Shown here piece after piece: positions 37,779-47,129 of a DNA stretch of 64,000 bases. Under the pieces are notes generated by a model. The model had not been told where the DNA came from and did no database searches. It saw only the letters and a list, made by a program, of their open reading frames with translations. A program made the position numbers and the translations under genes. Position 1 is the first letter of the stretch. Every line of letters begins with the position of its first letter. The DNA is from JAWVFM01 sp963771655 (GTDB lineage: Bacteria; Actinomycetota; Thermoleophilia; Solirubrobacterales; 70-9): NCBI GenBank assembly GCA_963771655.1, contig CAVYUG010000009.1:248001-312000 (forward strand). Direction: 5' to 3'.

Positions 37779-40700
37779 GTGGAGGCGAGGGTCTGTCCCT
37801 CATGCGGAACGGAGAGCCCTGGGGGTGCGAAGTTCTGCATGTCCTGCGGGACCGCTCTCGAGGCGCGATGCCCGAGCTGCGGCACCGAGAACCCGGCGGG
37901 CGCGAAGTTCTGCATCGAGTGTGGAACCGGGCTTGCCGGCCAGCCCGCCGCCTCCACGGCGCCGCCTGAGCCCGAGGTCCTTCCCGAGGAGCGGCGGAAC
38001 GCCACCGTCCTGTTCGCCGACCTGTCCGGCTACACGGCGGTCGCCGAGCGGATGGACCCGGAAGCGGTGAAGGCGATGGTCGAGGGCGCGCTGCGGCGGC
38101 TCGGCGACGAGGTCGCGCGGTACGGCGGCACCGTCGACAAGTACATCGGCGACAACGTGATGGCCGTCTTCGGGGCGCCCGTGGCCCACGAGGACGACCC
38201 CGAGCGCGCCGTCCGCGCCGGCCTCGCCATGCAGGCGGCCATGGGCGAGGTCAACGACCGCATCGAGGGCGATGTGAGCTTCCTGCTGCGCGTCGGCATC
38301 AACTCGGGCGAGGTACTCGCCGGCCGCATGGGCGACGGCTACACGGTGATCGGGGATGCCGTCAACGTGGCCGCGCGCCTGCAGGCCGCCGCGCGCCCCG
38401 GAAGCGTGACGGTCGGCGAGGTCACCTGGAGGCTCACCAGGGGCGCCATCGAGTACGTGCCCCTCGACCCGCTCGAGCTCAAGGGGAAGGCTGAGCCGGT
38501 CCCCGCCTGGGAGGCGGCCCGGGTGCTCGTGCCCGGGCCGACGATGCGCCCGGCGCGCGCGGAGACCCCGCTGGTGGGTCGCGCCGAGGAGGCGGAGCTC
38601 TTGCGCTCGCTCGTCGACCGCGTCGTCCACGAGGAGCGCCCGCACCTGGTGACGATCATGGGCGAGGCGGGCGTCGGCAAGACGCGCCTGCTTCGGGAGC
38701 TGACCGTCCACCTTTCCGAACGCCCGGAGAAGCCGGCGATTCGCGAGGGCCGCTGCCCGGCCTACGGATCGGGCCTCGCCTACTGGGCGCTCGGCGAGAT
38801 CGTGCGGGGGCAGTTCGACATCGCCGACACCGACGACTCCGAGGCGGCGTGGCGGAAGCTTCTCGGGGGCGTCGAGGAGATGATCACCGAGGCCGACACC
38901 GACGAGCCTCCCGCCCGCCTGTCCGCCGCGATCGCGCGGCCGCTCGGCATCGAGCCGCCCGACGAGGGAGGTCCCGAGGACGACCCCCAGCAGATGCGCG
39001 ACCGGATGTTCTCCGCGCTTCGGACCGTCGTCGAGGCCGTGAGCCGGCGGCGACCGATCGTGCTGGCGATCGAGGACATCCACTGGGCGGACGAGGGGAT
39101 GCTCGACCTCATCGAGTACCTCGCCCGGTGGGTCCGCGGGCCACTGCTCGTGGTCTGCCTCGCCCGCGACGAGCTGCTCGACCGGCGGCCCGGCTGGGGC
39201 GGCGGCCGTATCAACGCGACGTCGATCGCCCTCGAGCCGCTCAAGCCGGAGCAGGTCCAGGAGCTCGTTACCCAGCTCCTGCCCGGCGGCGCCCCACAGA
39301 ATGGAGACCGGGCCGTGGTCGAGGAGGTGGTCGAGCGCTCGGGCGGGAACCCGCTGTTCGCCGAGGAGATGGTGAACCGGATCCAGGAGGAGGGCGCGGA
39401 GGCGGCGACGCTCCCGGAGACCGTCCACGCCGTCCTCGCCGCCCGCCTCGACGCGCTGAGCTCCGGTGAGCGACGGGTGATCCAGCACGCGTCGGTCGTC
39501 GGGCAGACCTTCTGGGAGGGCGCCCTCGACCAGCTCGACGAGGCCCGCCTCGGGCTCGGCGAGGTGCTCGGGTCGCTTCAGCAGAAGGACCTCATCGTCT
39601 CCACCGCCGGCAGCCGGCTGGCGGGCGAGCGCGAGTACGCCTTCAAGCACGTGCTGATCCGCGACGTCGCCTATTCCACGCTGCCGAAGGCGGTCCGGGC
39701 GCGCAAGCACGCCGACGTCGGCACCTTCATCGCCGAGCGCGCCGCGGACCGCGGCGAGGCGGTGGCCGCGATGGTCGCCGAGCACTACGGGCGCGCGGCG
39801 ATCCTCGGCGAGGACGCGGGCTTCCCGGACTCCGAGCTCGACCAGCTGTCGAGCGATGCGATCGCCTCGCTCGAGCAGGCGGGCTCGCTCGCCGCGTCGC
39901 TCTACTCGAACCTCGAAGCGGTCGGCCACTACGAGATGGCGCTCTCGATCCGGCGCGGCTGCGATCCGGCCACGCGGGCGCGGATCGCCGAACGGCTCGG
40001 CGACGTGGCCCTGCGGCTTGGGCGCGTGGACCGCGCCGTCGAGCTCTGGGAGCAGTGCCTGGACTACCACCGCGCACAGGAGGACCTCGCGCGGGTCGGC
40101 GACCTCCACCGCAAGATAGGGGCTGCGCTCTGGCACAAGGGCGATCGCGAGGGCTCGATCGAGCACTACCAGCGCGGGATCGACCTCCTCAAGGACGGCC
40201 CTCCCTGCCTCGAGCTCGTCCGCCTCTACGAGGAGGCCGCCTCGCTCTACATGCACACGGGCGACAACATGCTTGCGATCTACGCCTCCGAGAAGGCGCT
40301 GCGGCTGGCGGAGCGGCTCGGCGAGGCCGCCGCGGCGAGCCGGGCGCACGGGATCTTCGGCCGGGTGTTCGGCCGCATCGGCGACACGGAGCGAGCCCGC
40401 CAGAACCTGGAGCGCTCCGTCGAGCTGGCCCGCGAGTCCGACCCTGCCGAGGCGGTTCGAGCGCTGCTCACCCTCGGCTACCACCGCGAGGTCTCGGAGG
40501 CCGACTACGACGGGGCCGGCTCCGCCTACGCCGAGGCCCTCGAGCTCGCGGAGAAGACCGGCGACCTGCCCTCGCAGGTCGAGCTCCACGGCGCCCTGGG
40601 TCAGCTGGCCGTTCACCGCGGTGACTGGGCTGCGGTGGAGCGCGAGGGTCGTGCCTCCAGAACGCTCGCCGAGCGCGAGGGGCTCTCCGGAAAGCTCTGC

Positions 40701-41321
40701 TTTCCGGCGCTCATGGAGGGCTGGCTCGCCTGGCGGGCCGAGGACTTCGACGTGGCGACCTCGTCCCTGCGCGAGGCCGCGGCGCTGGCCGAGCAGGTCG
40801 GGCGCTCGGAGGTTGCCTTCCAGGCGATCTTCGCGCTCGCGGCGACCCTGCGCCAGCGCGACGACTTCGCCGGCGCCGAGGCCGAGCTCTCGCGGGCTCT
40901 CGACGTGTGCGAGCGAGCCGGACTTGTCGCGCAATCCGTGGAGGCGAGCTCGGCGCGGGCGGTCACGCTCGCGCTGGCGGGACGCTCCGAGGCGGCTCGT
41001 GAGGCCGCCGAGGAGGCAACCCGCCTGGCGGAGCGCCTTCGCTATCCCGTCGGCAAGGCGGCGAGCCTGGAGGCCGCCGGCGCAAGCGCGGGCGAGCCCG
41101 TCACCGCGTCACGCGATCTCGCCGCGGCGCGCGATGCCTGGCTGGAGCTCGGGAGGCCGCTCGACGCCTCGCGCGCCGAGTACCTGCGCGGCCGGCTTCT
41201 CATCGACGCCGATCCCGAGGGCGCCCGCGAGGCGTTGACGGCGGCGGCCGAGTCGGCCTCCGAGTACGGGGTCGACCACCTGGCGCGGCTGGCGCGCTCG
41301 CTGGCGCCAGCCACCAAGTAG
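37779..41321 (+). CDS. Zinc-ribbon / class III cyclase / AAA-type ATPase / TPR signalling protein
   Basis: 1180 residues from GTG 37779 (an earlier ATG adds 24 residues unlike the family). Residues 5-60: two double zinc ribbons (CPSCGTESPGGAKFCMSCG and its repeat). About 72-250: class III cyclase with metal Asp residues in VLFADLSGYTAV and DKYIGDNVMAVFG and the IGDAVNVAARLQ segment, apparently active. About 270-560: AAA/STAND-type NTPase (MGEAGVGKTRLLREL; Walker B LAIEDIHWAD). About 640-1170: helical TPR-like repeats. Probably an ATP-driven sensor that makes cAMP, with input unknown. A monocistronic gene. Confidence 0.92.
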   Translation: MEARVCPSCGTESPGGAKFCMSCGTALEARCPSCGTENPAGAKFCIECGTGLAGQPAASTAPPEPEVLPEERRNATVLFADLSGYTAVAERMDPEAVKAMVEGALRRLGDEVARYGGTVDKYIGDNVMAVFGAPVAHEDDPERAVRAGLAMQAAMGEVNDRIEGDVSFLLRVGINSGEVLAGRMGDGYTVIGDAVNVAARLQAAARPGSVTVGEVTWRLTRGAIEYVPLDPLELKGKAEPVPAWEAARVLVPGPTMRPARAETPLVGRAEEAELLRSLVDRVVHEERPHLVTIMGEAGVGKTRLLRELTVHLSERPEKPAIREGRCPAYGSGLAYWALGEIVRGQFDIADTDDSEAAWRKLLGGVEEMITEADTDEPPARLSAAIARPLGIEPPDEGGPEDDPQQMRDRMFSALRTVVEAVSRRRPIVLAIEDIHWADEGMLDLIEYLARWVRGPLLVVCLARDELLDRRPGWGGGRINATSIALEPLKPEQVQELVTQLLPGGAPQNGDRAVVEEVVERSGGNPLFAEEMVNRIQEEGAEAATLPETVHAVLAARLDALSSGERRVIQHASVVGQTFWEGALDQLDEARLGLGEVLGSLQQKDLIVSTAGSRLAGEREYAFKHVLIRDVAYSTLPKAVRARKHADVGTFIAERAADRGEAVAAMVAEHYGRAAILGEDAGFPDSELDQLSSDAIASLEQAGSLAASLYSNLEAVGHYEMALSIRRGCDPATRARIAERLGDVALRLGRVDRAVELWEQCLDYHRAQEDLARVGDLHRKIGAALWHKGDREGSIEHYQRGIDLLKDGPPCLELVRLYEEAASLYMHTGDNMLAIYASEKALRLAERLGEAAAASRAHGIFGRVFGRIGDTERARQNLERSVELARESDPAEAVRALLTLGYHREVSEADYDGAGSAYAEALELAEKTGDLPSQVELHGALGQLAVHRGDWAAVEREGRASRTLAEREGLSGKLCFPALMEGWLAWRAEDFDVATSSLREAAALAEQVGRSEVAFQAIFALAATLRQRDDFAGAEAELSRALDVCERAGLVAQSVEASSARAVTLALAGRSEAAREAAEEATRLAERLRYPVGKAASLEAAGASAGEPVTASRDLAAARDAWLELGRPLDASRAEYLRGRLLIDADPEGAREALTAAAESASEYGVDHLARLARSLAPATK

Positions 41322-41327
41322 ACGTCC

Positions 41328-41834
41328 TCAGGCCGAGCCCTCGTACTCGCGCAGGAAACCCTCGAACATCCGCAGATGACCCTGCTCGTCGTGGAGGATG
41401 TCGATGACCATGTCCTGCGTTACCGGGTCGATGCCGTCCGTCACCTCGACGATGTGGCTGTAGTGCTCGATGGCCCCGCGTTCGGCCTCGATTACACCGC
41501 GGATCACGTGCGTGATGTCGATCTGTTCGTCGGGTGGCTGGAGATACGACTGCTCGGCGCGGAACGCCTCAGATCCCGGCACCACGCCGTAGAGCTCCTT
41601 GATCCGCTGCGCGAACAGCTTCGCGTGACCGAGCTCCTCGCCGATGTCGGCCTCGAGCGAGCTCTTCACCTCCTGGGCGCGGACCCCGTCGGGGTTCACC
41701 GAGTTGGCGATGTAGCTCATCACCGTCTCGATCTCCATCCAATACGCGCGCTCCAAGAGCGCGACGACCTCGTCGCGTTGCTCCCGATTCTCCTCGGCGA
41801 GGATGTCGCCACTCACAGTCGCAGTTTCGCTCAT
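41328..41834 (-). CDS. Ferritin-like diiron protein
   Basis: 168 residues, four-helix bundle. Likely iron ligands: Glu in AYWMEIETVMSYIANS, the E..H pair in DIGEELGHAKLFAQRI, Glu in GVIEAERGAIEHYSHI and the late DILHDEQGHLRMFEGF (ExxH patterns as in bacterioferritin and rubrerythrin). Probably stores iron or consumes peroxide. It is divergent from the alpha/beta hydrolase (60-bp gap) and convergent with the cyclase gene. Confidence 0.88.
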   Translation of the reverse strand: MSETATVSGDILAEENREQRDEVVALLERAYWMEIETVMSYIANSVNPDGVRAQEVKSSLEADIGEELGHAKLFAQRIKELYGVVPGSEAFRAEQSYLQPPDEQIDITHVIRGVIEAERGAIEHYSHIVEVTDGIDPVTQDMVIDILHDEQGHLRMFEGFLREYEGSA

Positions 41835-41893
41835 TGGATCTCCTTTCGTCTCGTCGGTCCCCTACCCGTCCCGGCGCTGCGAGAATCGGAGGC

Positions 41894-42712
41894 GTGCCCC
41901 GACTGCGCAGGCCGGACGACGTCGAGATCCATTGGGAGGAGGAGGGCTCCGGGCCGCTGGTGGTCTTCGCGGCGTACTGGTCGATGCATCCCTCCTCGTT
42001 CGACCCCCTTCGCGCCGAGCTGGCGACCGACCACCGCGTGGTCACCTACCACGACCGCGGCAGCGGCGAGTCGACGCGAACCGGCCCCTACGACCTCGAT
42101 ACCGCCGCGGCCGACCTGCAGGCGGTCATCGAGGAGAGTGCGACCGACGAGACCGCGGTCGTCGTCGCGACCGCGGACGGAAGCAACCGCGCCGTTCGCG
42201 TGGTGGCTCAGCGGCCCGACCTCGTTCGGGCGGTGGTGACGATCGGCGGAGCGCCCGTGGGGCGTGATGCGATCGCCGAGTTCGACGCGATGGTCGGATC
42301 GCAGACGGTCGTCGACGCCTTCCTCGAGCAGACCCAGACGGACTACCGCTCGGCGCTCCGCGGCATCCTCACCGCCACCAACCAGCAGCTCGACCCCGAG
42401 GGCCTGAGGCAGCGGGTCGCGATCCAGCTCGAGCACTCCCCGGCCGATGCCGCCGTCCCGCGACTTCGCGCATGGGCCGGCGACGATCCCACCGAGGTCG
42501 CGCGCGAGGCCGGCGATCGGCTCTGGTTCCTGTACGCGGCCGGCCTCGGCGGCGGCTGGTTCCCCGACGGACCCGACTACGAGCGCATGATGAGGCGCGA
42601 GCTGCCGGAGGCGCACGTGGTCCAGGTGGACGACGGCTTCATCAGCCGGCCCGACCAGGTCGGTGAGGTCGTCCGCAAGATCACGGCCCCCTCGCGGGTC
42701 GAGCGCACGTGA
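41894..42712 (+). CDS. Alpha/beta-hydrolase-fold protein with atypical nucleophile elbow
   Basis: 272 residues from GTG 41894 (preceded by CGGAGG). It follows the alpha/beta hydrolase plan: PLVVFAAYWSMHPSSFDPLR, RVVTYHDRGSGEST, then the elbow region AVVVATADGSNRAVRVVAQR. Where GxSxG is expected the sequence is TADGSN, so the Ser nucleophile is replaced by Asp or lost. Catalytic acid and His are not clear. It may be a non-hydrolytic member or use Asp. It is coupled to DUF2203 by a GTGA overlap. Confidence 0.83.
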   Translation: MPRLRRPDDVEIHWEEEGSGPLVVFAAYWSMHPSSFDPLRAELATDHRVVTYHDRGSGESTRTGPYDLDTAAADLQAVIEESATDETAVVVATADGSNRAVRVVAQRPDLVRAVVTIGGAPVGRDAIAEFDAMVGSQTVVDAFLEQTQTDYRSALRGILTATNQQLDPEGLRQRVAIQLEHSPADAAVPRLRAWAGDDPTEVAREAGDRLWFLYAAGLGGGWFPDGPDYERMMRRELPEAHVVQVDDGFISRPDQVGEVVRKITAPSRVERT

Positions 42713-43089
42713 TCCACGATCGCCACTTCACCGTCGATGAGGCGAACGCATCGCTGGCCTGGATCGTCAAGCGCATCGAGGAGATCAGGGATGCGCGCGA
42801 CCGCCTCGCCGAGCCCGACGCTCACGAGGCCCTCGCCGAGGCGGCTCCGGCCAACGGGGGCGGTGAGCCGGCCCGCGTCGTCGGAGAGGCCTTCCGCGAC
42901 GTGCGCCGCCTGCTCGTCGAGCTCCAAGCGACCGGCGTCGTGCTTCGGGACCTCGACCGCGGGCTCGTCGACTTCCCCGCCGTGATGGACGGCCGCGAGG
43001 TCTACCTGTGCTGGAGGCTCGGCGAGGACGAGGTGACGCACTGGCACGACCTGGACTCGGGTTTCGGCGGCCGCCGGCCGCTGGAGTGA
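42709..43089 (+). CDS. DUF2203 protein
   Basis: 126 residues with the family hallmarks HFTVDEANASLAWIVKRIEE at the start, GLVDFPAVMDGREVYLCWRLGE in the middle and THWHDLDSGFGGRRPLE at the end. Function unknown in the literature I recall. GTG start inside the hydrolase stop (GTGA), so it is translated with it. Confidence 0.9.
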   Translation: MIHDRHFTVDEANASLAWIVKRIEEIRDARDRLAEPDAHEALAEAAPANGGGEPARVVGEAFRDVRRLLVELQATGVVLRDLDRGLVDFPAVMDGREVYLCWRLGEDEVTHWHDLDSGFGGRRPLE

Positions 43090-43201
43090 GCGTCCCGGGG
43101 CGGCGGGGCGGCGCCCACGTTGGTTGGGCTGGTTAGGGGGGCGTTCGGGCGAAATCGCCGCCACTTGGCGCTTTTCAGACGCAGAGCGTCCGGAACGCTC
43201 C

Positions 43202-43250
43202 AAGCCGTCCGGCTTTGACCTCCTCCTGCCGGGTCAAACCAGGACGGTCC
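43202..43250. repeat. Intergenic structured repeat, copy 2
   Basis: CCGTCC (43205-43210) pairs with GGACGG (43242-43247), and inside it TTTGACC (43214-43220) pairs with GGTCAAA (43232-43238). The end GGGTCAAACCAGGACGG matches the element at 30107-30122. Confidence 0.5.
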
Positions 43251-43328
43251 GGGCTCGCCCCCCTTCGCTGCCTATCGTGCGGCGAGAGCCCGCGCTGCGG
43301 CCGGGCTCGACACCGCGCTCGATGAAAA

Positions 43329-43359
43329 GAAGCGAGGCGCCCGCCCGGCGCCTCGCTTC
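43329..43359 (-). terminator. 13-bp perfect hairpin with T-run on the minus strand
   Basis: GAAGCGAGGCGCC and GGCGCCTCGCTTC are fully complementary with a 5-nt loop. On the minus strand it is followed by TTTTC, a classical intrinsic terminator layout, although no minus-strand gene is known upstream. It may also end the DUF2203 operon on the plus strand. Confidence 0.65.
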
Positions 43360-43556
43360 GCATGGGAGGTGCCCCGCGAGGACCTTAGGTCCAAGGGGTC
43401 TATGTCTGTGATCGGGCGTGTCTCGCGCCCACCGAACAGGATCGCGCGTCACGGGCCGGTGTCAAGGGGTCATCGCGCCGACGGACGGATGTACGAGCCC
43501 GGTGCCGCCGCGGGGAACGGGACTCCGCGTCTCCCCGCGTTGGCTACCTTTGAGGA

Positions 43557-44834
43557 GTGGTGCAGCAAGCCGGCACGCGGGGCCAGACCGTCGGCATAGC
43601 CGATGTGGAACAAGCCGCCGACGCGGTCGGAGCGCTGGTGCGCCGCACGCCGATGCTCGAGGCCGGGGAGCTCTCGCGGCGCTTCGGAGGGCCTGTTTGG
43701 CTCAAGGCCGAGTGCCTGCAGCGCACCGGCTCGTTCAAGATCCGGGGGGCGTCGAACGCGATCGCGCGGCTCGAGCCGGCCCGGCTGGCCGCTGGGGTCT
43801 GCGCCGCCAGCGCCGGCAACCACGCGCAGGCGGTGGCGCTGGCCGCGCGCAGGCGCGGAGCCGCGGCCGAGGTCTTCATGCCCGCGTCGGCCCCGCTCGC
43901 GAAGGTGGCGGCCGTACGCGCCAGCGGCGCCACGGTGCGGCTGGTCGACGGCGGCTACGACGAGGCGAACGCCGCCGCTCGGGAGCACGCCGCGACGAGT
44001 GGCATGACCCTCATCCACGCCTTCGACGACCCCGGCGTGGTCGCGGGCCAGGGAACGATCGGGCTCGAGATCGCGGAGGACCGGCCCGCGACGCGGCTGG
44101 TCGTCGTCCCGCTCGGCGGCGGCGGCCTGGCGGCCGGGATCGCCATCGCAGCCGCCGCCCGGCTGCGCGGGGTCCGGGTCGTCGGGGTCCAGGCCGAAGC
44201 CTGCGCGCCCTACGCCGCTTCCATCGCGGCGCGCCGGCCGATCGGCGCGCGCGACGGGGCCACGATCTGCGACGGCATCGCCGTCAAGCGGCCCGGCGAG
44301 CTGACGCTGCCGCTCGTTGAGCGCCACGTCGATGAGATCGTGACCGTCTCCGACGACGAGGTGGCCGAGGCGATGGTCCTCTTGCTCGAGCGCTCGAAGC
44401 TCGTGGTGGAGGGAGCCGGGGCCGCGGCGGCCGCGGCGATGCTCCACCGCAAGGTTCGCGCTCCCTCCGACGGTGAGACCTGCGCCGTGCTCTCGGGAGG
44501 GAACGTCGATGCCGGTCGCCTCGTCGAGTGCATCAGGCTCGGGGAGACGGCCGCGGGTCGGCGCGCCGTGCTTGTGACGGTCGTGCCCGATCGGCCCGGC
44601 GCTCTCGCCGGCCTTCTCCGGATCGCCGCCGAGGGCGGGGCAAACGTCCTCGACGTCGCGCACCTCCGCGAGGGCATCGATCTTCACGTCAGGGAAACCG
44701 TGATTCGCCTCGTGCTCCAGACCGATGGCCCCGAGCACCGCGACCGCGTGATCGAGTCGATCTGCGCCGAGGGCTTCGACGCCCGGCTCGAGCACACCGC
44801 CCTGCCGGCCGCAGGCACCGCCGAAGAACGTTGA
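43557..44834 (+). CDS. ilvA: Threonine dehydratase (PLP) with ACT-like domain
   Basis: Deaminates threonine to 2-oxobutanoate. 425 residues: PLP lysine in RTGSFKIRGASNAI, GNHAQAVALAARR, PLGGGGLAAGIAIAA (phosphate loop), then from about 340 an ACT-like regulatory domain (VTVVPDRPGALAGLLRIAAE). The single C-terminal domain resembles the TdcB/Actinobacteria type rather than E. coli IlvA with two. GTG start. Its stop overlaps the TTG start of the carboxypeptidase gene. Confidence 0.92.
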   Translation: MVQQAGTRGQTVGIADVEQAADAVGALVRRTPMLEAGELSRRFGGPVWLKAECLQRTGSFKIRGASNAIARLEPARLAAGVCAASAGNHAQAVALAARRRGAAAEVFMPASAPLAKVAAVRASGATVRLVDGGYDEANAAAREHAATSGMTLIHAFDDPGVVAGQGTIGLEIAEDRPATRLVVVPLGGGGLAAGIAIAAAARLRGVRVVGVQAEACAPYAASIAARRPIGARDGATICDGIAVKRPGELTLPLVERHVDEIVTVSDDEVAEAMVLLLERSKLVVEGAGAAAAAAMLHRKVRAPSDGETCAVLSGGNVDAGRLVECIRLGETAAGRRAVLVTVVPDRPGALAGLLRIAAEGGANVLDVAHLREGIDLHVRETVIRLVLQTDGPEHRDRVIESICAEGFDARLEHTALPAAGTAEER

Positions 44835-46324
44835 GCGCTCAGGCCGACCTGCGTAATGCGCTCGCCGAGGTCTCGGACCTGGCGTCCGGGGCCGCGCTGA
44901 TGCACTGGGACGAGCGGACGAAGATGCCCGCCGGGGGCGCGCCCGCCCGCGCCGACCAGCTCGCGACCCTTGCCCGGATAACTCACGATCGCCTTGTCTC
45001 GGACGACCTCGGGCGCCTCATCGACTCCGCGAGCGCGGAGCTCGACGGCGCCGATCCGGACTCCGACGACGCGAGCATCGTCCGGGTTTCCGCCCGTGAG
45101 TGGGAGAAGGCACGGCGCGTCCCGTCGGAGCTGCGGGCGGAGACGGCTCGAGCCGAGTCGATCGCCGAGCGCGCCTGGATGGCGGCCCGCGAGGAGAACG
45201 ACTTCTCCCGATTCCTCCCCCACCTCGAGAAGCTCGTGGAGCTGAAGCGGCGCTACATCGAGTGCTTCGAGGTCGAGCATCCCTACGACGCCCTCCTCGA
45301 CGACTTCGAGCCCGATGCGAGCACGCCCACCGTCGCCGCGATCCTCGAGCGGCTGCGCAGCGGCCTCGCGCCGCTCGTCGAGCGTACGGCTGGCGCTGGG
45401 AAGGTCACCTGCGGCTGCCTGCACGGTGACTTCCCGGTCGAGCGCCAGCGGGGCCTCGCCCAGGAGCTCGCCGGCTCGATGCCCTTCGAGCCCGCCACGT
45501 GGAGGCTCGACGACACCACGCACCCGTTCGCGACCTCGATCTCCCGCGCCGACGTGCGCCTCACCACGCGGTACGACGCCTCGTACCTCGGGACGGCGAT
45601 CTGGTCCGTGATCCACGAGGCCGGGCACGGCCTCTATGAGGCGGGCATGCCGGACGGCGTCGCCCGCACCCCCGCCGCCGCCCCGCGCTCGCTCGGCCTG
45701 CACGAGTCGCAGAGCCGGCTGTGGGAGAACTGGGTCGGCCGCAGCCGGCCCTTCATGGCGCCCCTGCTGGCCCGCCTGCGTGAGTATTTCCCCGAGCCCT
45801 TCGAGTCAGTCTCCGAGGACGACCTCTACGGAGCGGCCAACGTCGTGCGCCGCTCGCTCATTCGAGTCGAGGCCGACGAGCTGACTTACAACCTCCACGT
45901 CGCGATCCGGTTCGAGCTCGAGCTCGAGCTTTTCGAGGAGAGGCTCACAGTCGCCGACCTCCCCGAGGCCTGGAACGCGCGCTACCGCGACTACCTGGGG
46001 CTCGACGTGCCCGATGACGCCCGCGGGGTGCTCCAGGACGTCCACTGGGCGGGCGGGGCCTTCGGCTACTTCCCCACCTACTCGCTCGGCAACGTGATCG
46101 CCGCCCAGCTGTGGGAGCGCGCGACCCAGGACGTTCCGGACCTCGACGCTCAGCTCGCCGAGGGCGAGCTCGAGCCGCTGCACTCATGGCTCCGGGAGAA
46201 CCTCTTCCGCCACGCTGGAAAGTTCGACGCGGCGGCGACGGTCGAGCGGGTCGTGGGAAGCCCCATCGATCCGGCGCCCCTCGTCGCCCACCTCGAGGCG
46301 AAGTTCGGCGAGCTCTACCGCTGA
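44831..46324 (+). CDS. M32 family metallocarboxypeptidase (Taq carboxypeptidase-like)
   Basis: 497 residues from TTG 44831 in a TTGA overlap with ilvA. The zinc motif is HEAGHGLYE with the third ligand in LGLHESQSRLWENWVG, and the family end motif is GYFPTYSLGNVIAAQLWE. Removes C-terminal residues from peptides in the cytoplasm. Length is normal. It overlaps the merR gene by 10 bp tail to tail. A longer reading upstream would run through ilvA in another frame and is rejected. Confidence 0.94.
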   Translation: MSAQADLRNALAEVSDLASGAALMHWDERTKMPAGGAPARADQLATLARITHDRLVSDDLGRLIDSASAELDGADPDSDDASIVRVSAREWEKARRVPSELRAETARAESIAERAWMAAREENDFSRFLPHLEKLVELKRRYIECFEVEHPYDALLDDFEPDASTPTVAAILERLRSGLAPLVERTAGAGKVTCGCLHGDFPVERQRGLAQELAGSMPFEPATWRLDDTTHPFATSISRADVRLTTRYDASYLGTAIWSVIHEAGHGLYEAGMPDGVARTPAAAPRSLGLHESQSRLWENWVGRSRPFMAPLLARLREYFPEPFESVSEDDLYGAANVVRRSLIRVEADELTYNLHVAIRFELELELFEERLTVADLPEAWNARYRDYLGLDVPDDARGVLQDVHWAGGAFGYFPTYSLGNVIAAQLWERATQDVPDLDAQLAEGELEPLHSWLRENLFRHAGKFDAAATVERVVGSPIDPAPLVAHLEAKFGELYR

Positions 46325-47097
46325 CGCGAACGGCGCCGGCGGGCCCGGTCGCGCGGCTCGCGTTGCATGCGCTCGAGCTGCCGGCCGAAGGCCTTCTCCA
46401 CGCCCTCCGTCATGGCGAGCTGGAAGATCGCGAGCAGCGACTCGGAGGCGAGCGGCCGCAGGCGCTCGAGTGCCTCGACGACCTCCGGCCAGCGCTCCGG
46501 AGGCCGCCCCGCCTCGTCGAACGGCTTCCAGACGTGCTCGAGGAACAGCTCGGTGAAGATCCGAGCGACGCCGTCGGCGTGGCGGCGCAGCCGCGACGCG
46601 ATCTCGAGGGTGGCCTCGGGTGGTACCCCGAGCCGCGCGAGCTCCTGTCCGGCACGGGCGAGCCGCGGGCTCACCTGCTCGTAGCGCTCGTCGTCGATCT
46701 GGCGGAGGAGCCCGAGCTTCACCGCCTTCCTCACGAGTGACGGGTCACCCGCGTCGCCGAAGCCGCGGGCCAGTTCCGTCAGCGAGACGATCTCCGGGTC
46801 CTCGTCCTCGAACGGCTCACGCACGGCCCGCGTGAAGCGCAGGAAGTCGGCGCTCGACCCGTTGCCCGCCTCGATGAGGCGTCTTATCGCCTCGAGGTTG
46901 AAGCCCTCCGCCTGGAGCTCCCGGATGAGCTCGATGCGGGCGAGGTGCTCGGGCCCGTAGTAGCCGGTGCGGCCGCGGACGACCGGAGGCGGTACGAGGC
47001 CGCGCGACTGGTGCGCGCGGATGTTCCGCGCCGTCATCCCCGACTCGCGGGCGAGCTGGTCAATGGTCAGCTCAGCGGTCTTGCTCTCCTCCGGCAC
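46315..47097 (-). CDS. MerR-family transcriptional regulator
   Basis: 260 residues from GTG 47097. The N-terminal winged HTH is clear (LTIDQLARESGMTARNIRAH, GLVPPPVVRGRTGYYGPEHL, RELQAEGFNLEAIRRLIEAG). The C-terminal about 180 residues are helical (VSPRLARAGQELARLGVPPE, FLEHVWKPFDEAGRPPERWP), an unusual effector domain with no visible metal-binding Cys pattern. The tail is very Arg-rich. Target unknown, and no operator is seen. No good ribosome site precedes the GTG. Confidence 0.88.
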   Translation of the reverse strand: MPEESKTAELTIDQLARESGMTARNIRAHQSRGLVPPPVVRGRTGYYGPEHLARIELIRELQAEGFNLEAIRRLIEAGNGSSADFLRFTRAVREPFEDEDPEIVSLTELARGFGDAGDPSLVRKAVKLGLLRQIDDERYEQVSPRLARAGQELARLGVPPEATLEIASRLRRHADGVARIFTELFLEHVWKPFDEAGRPPERWPEVVEALERLRPLASESLLAIFQLAMTEGVEKAFGRQLERMQREPRDRARRRRSRQR

Positions 47098-47129
47098 ACC
47101 GAAGAAGATAGCCCCCCGCGCGGGCAATG

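Larger units (their letters stand above)
43090..43556. other. 467-bp intergenic region with several strong hairpins
   Basis: No convincing gene. It holds a structured repeat (43202-43250), a 13-bp perfect hairpin (43329-43359) and a GGACC/GGTCC stem at about 43380-43392. The promoter of the threonine dehydratase gene must lie near its right end. A small RNA on the minus strand ending at the 13-bp hairpin is possible. Confidence 0.5.

Noticed and set aside
43557..44834. A continuous gene starting at 44528 that would join the ilvA region with the M32 peptidase.
   Set aside because: The part before 44831 is an out-of-frame shadow of ilvA. TTG 44831 in a TTGA overlap gives the normal M32 N-terminus.
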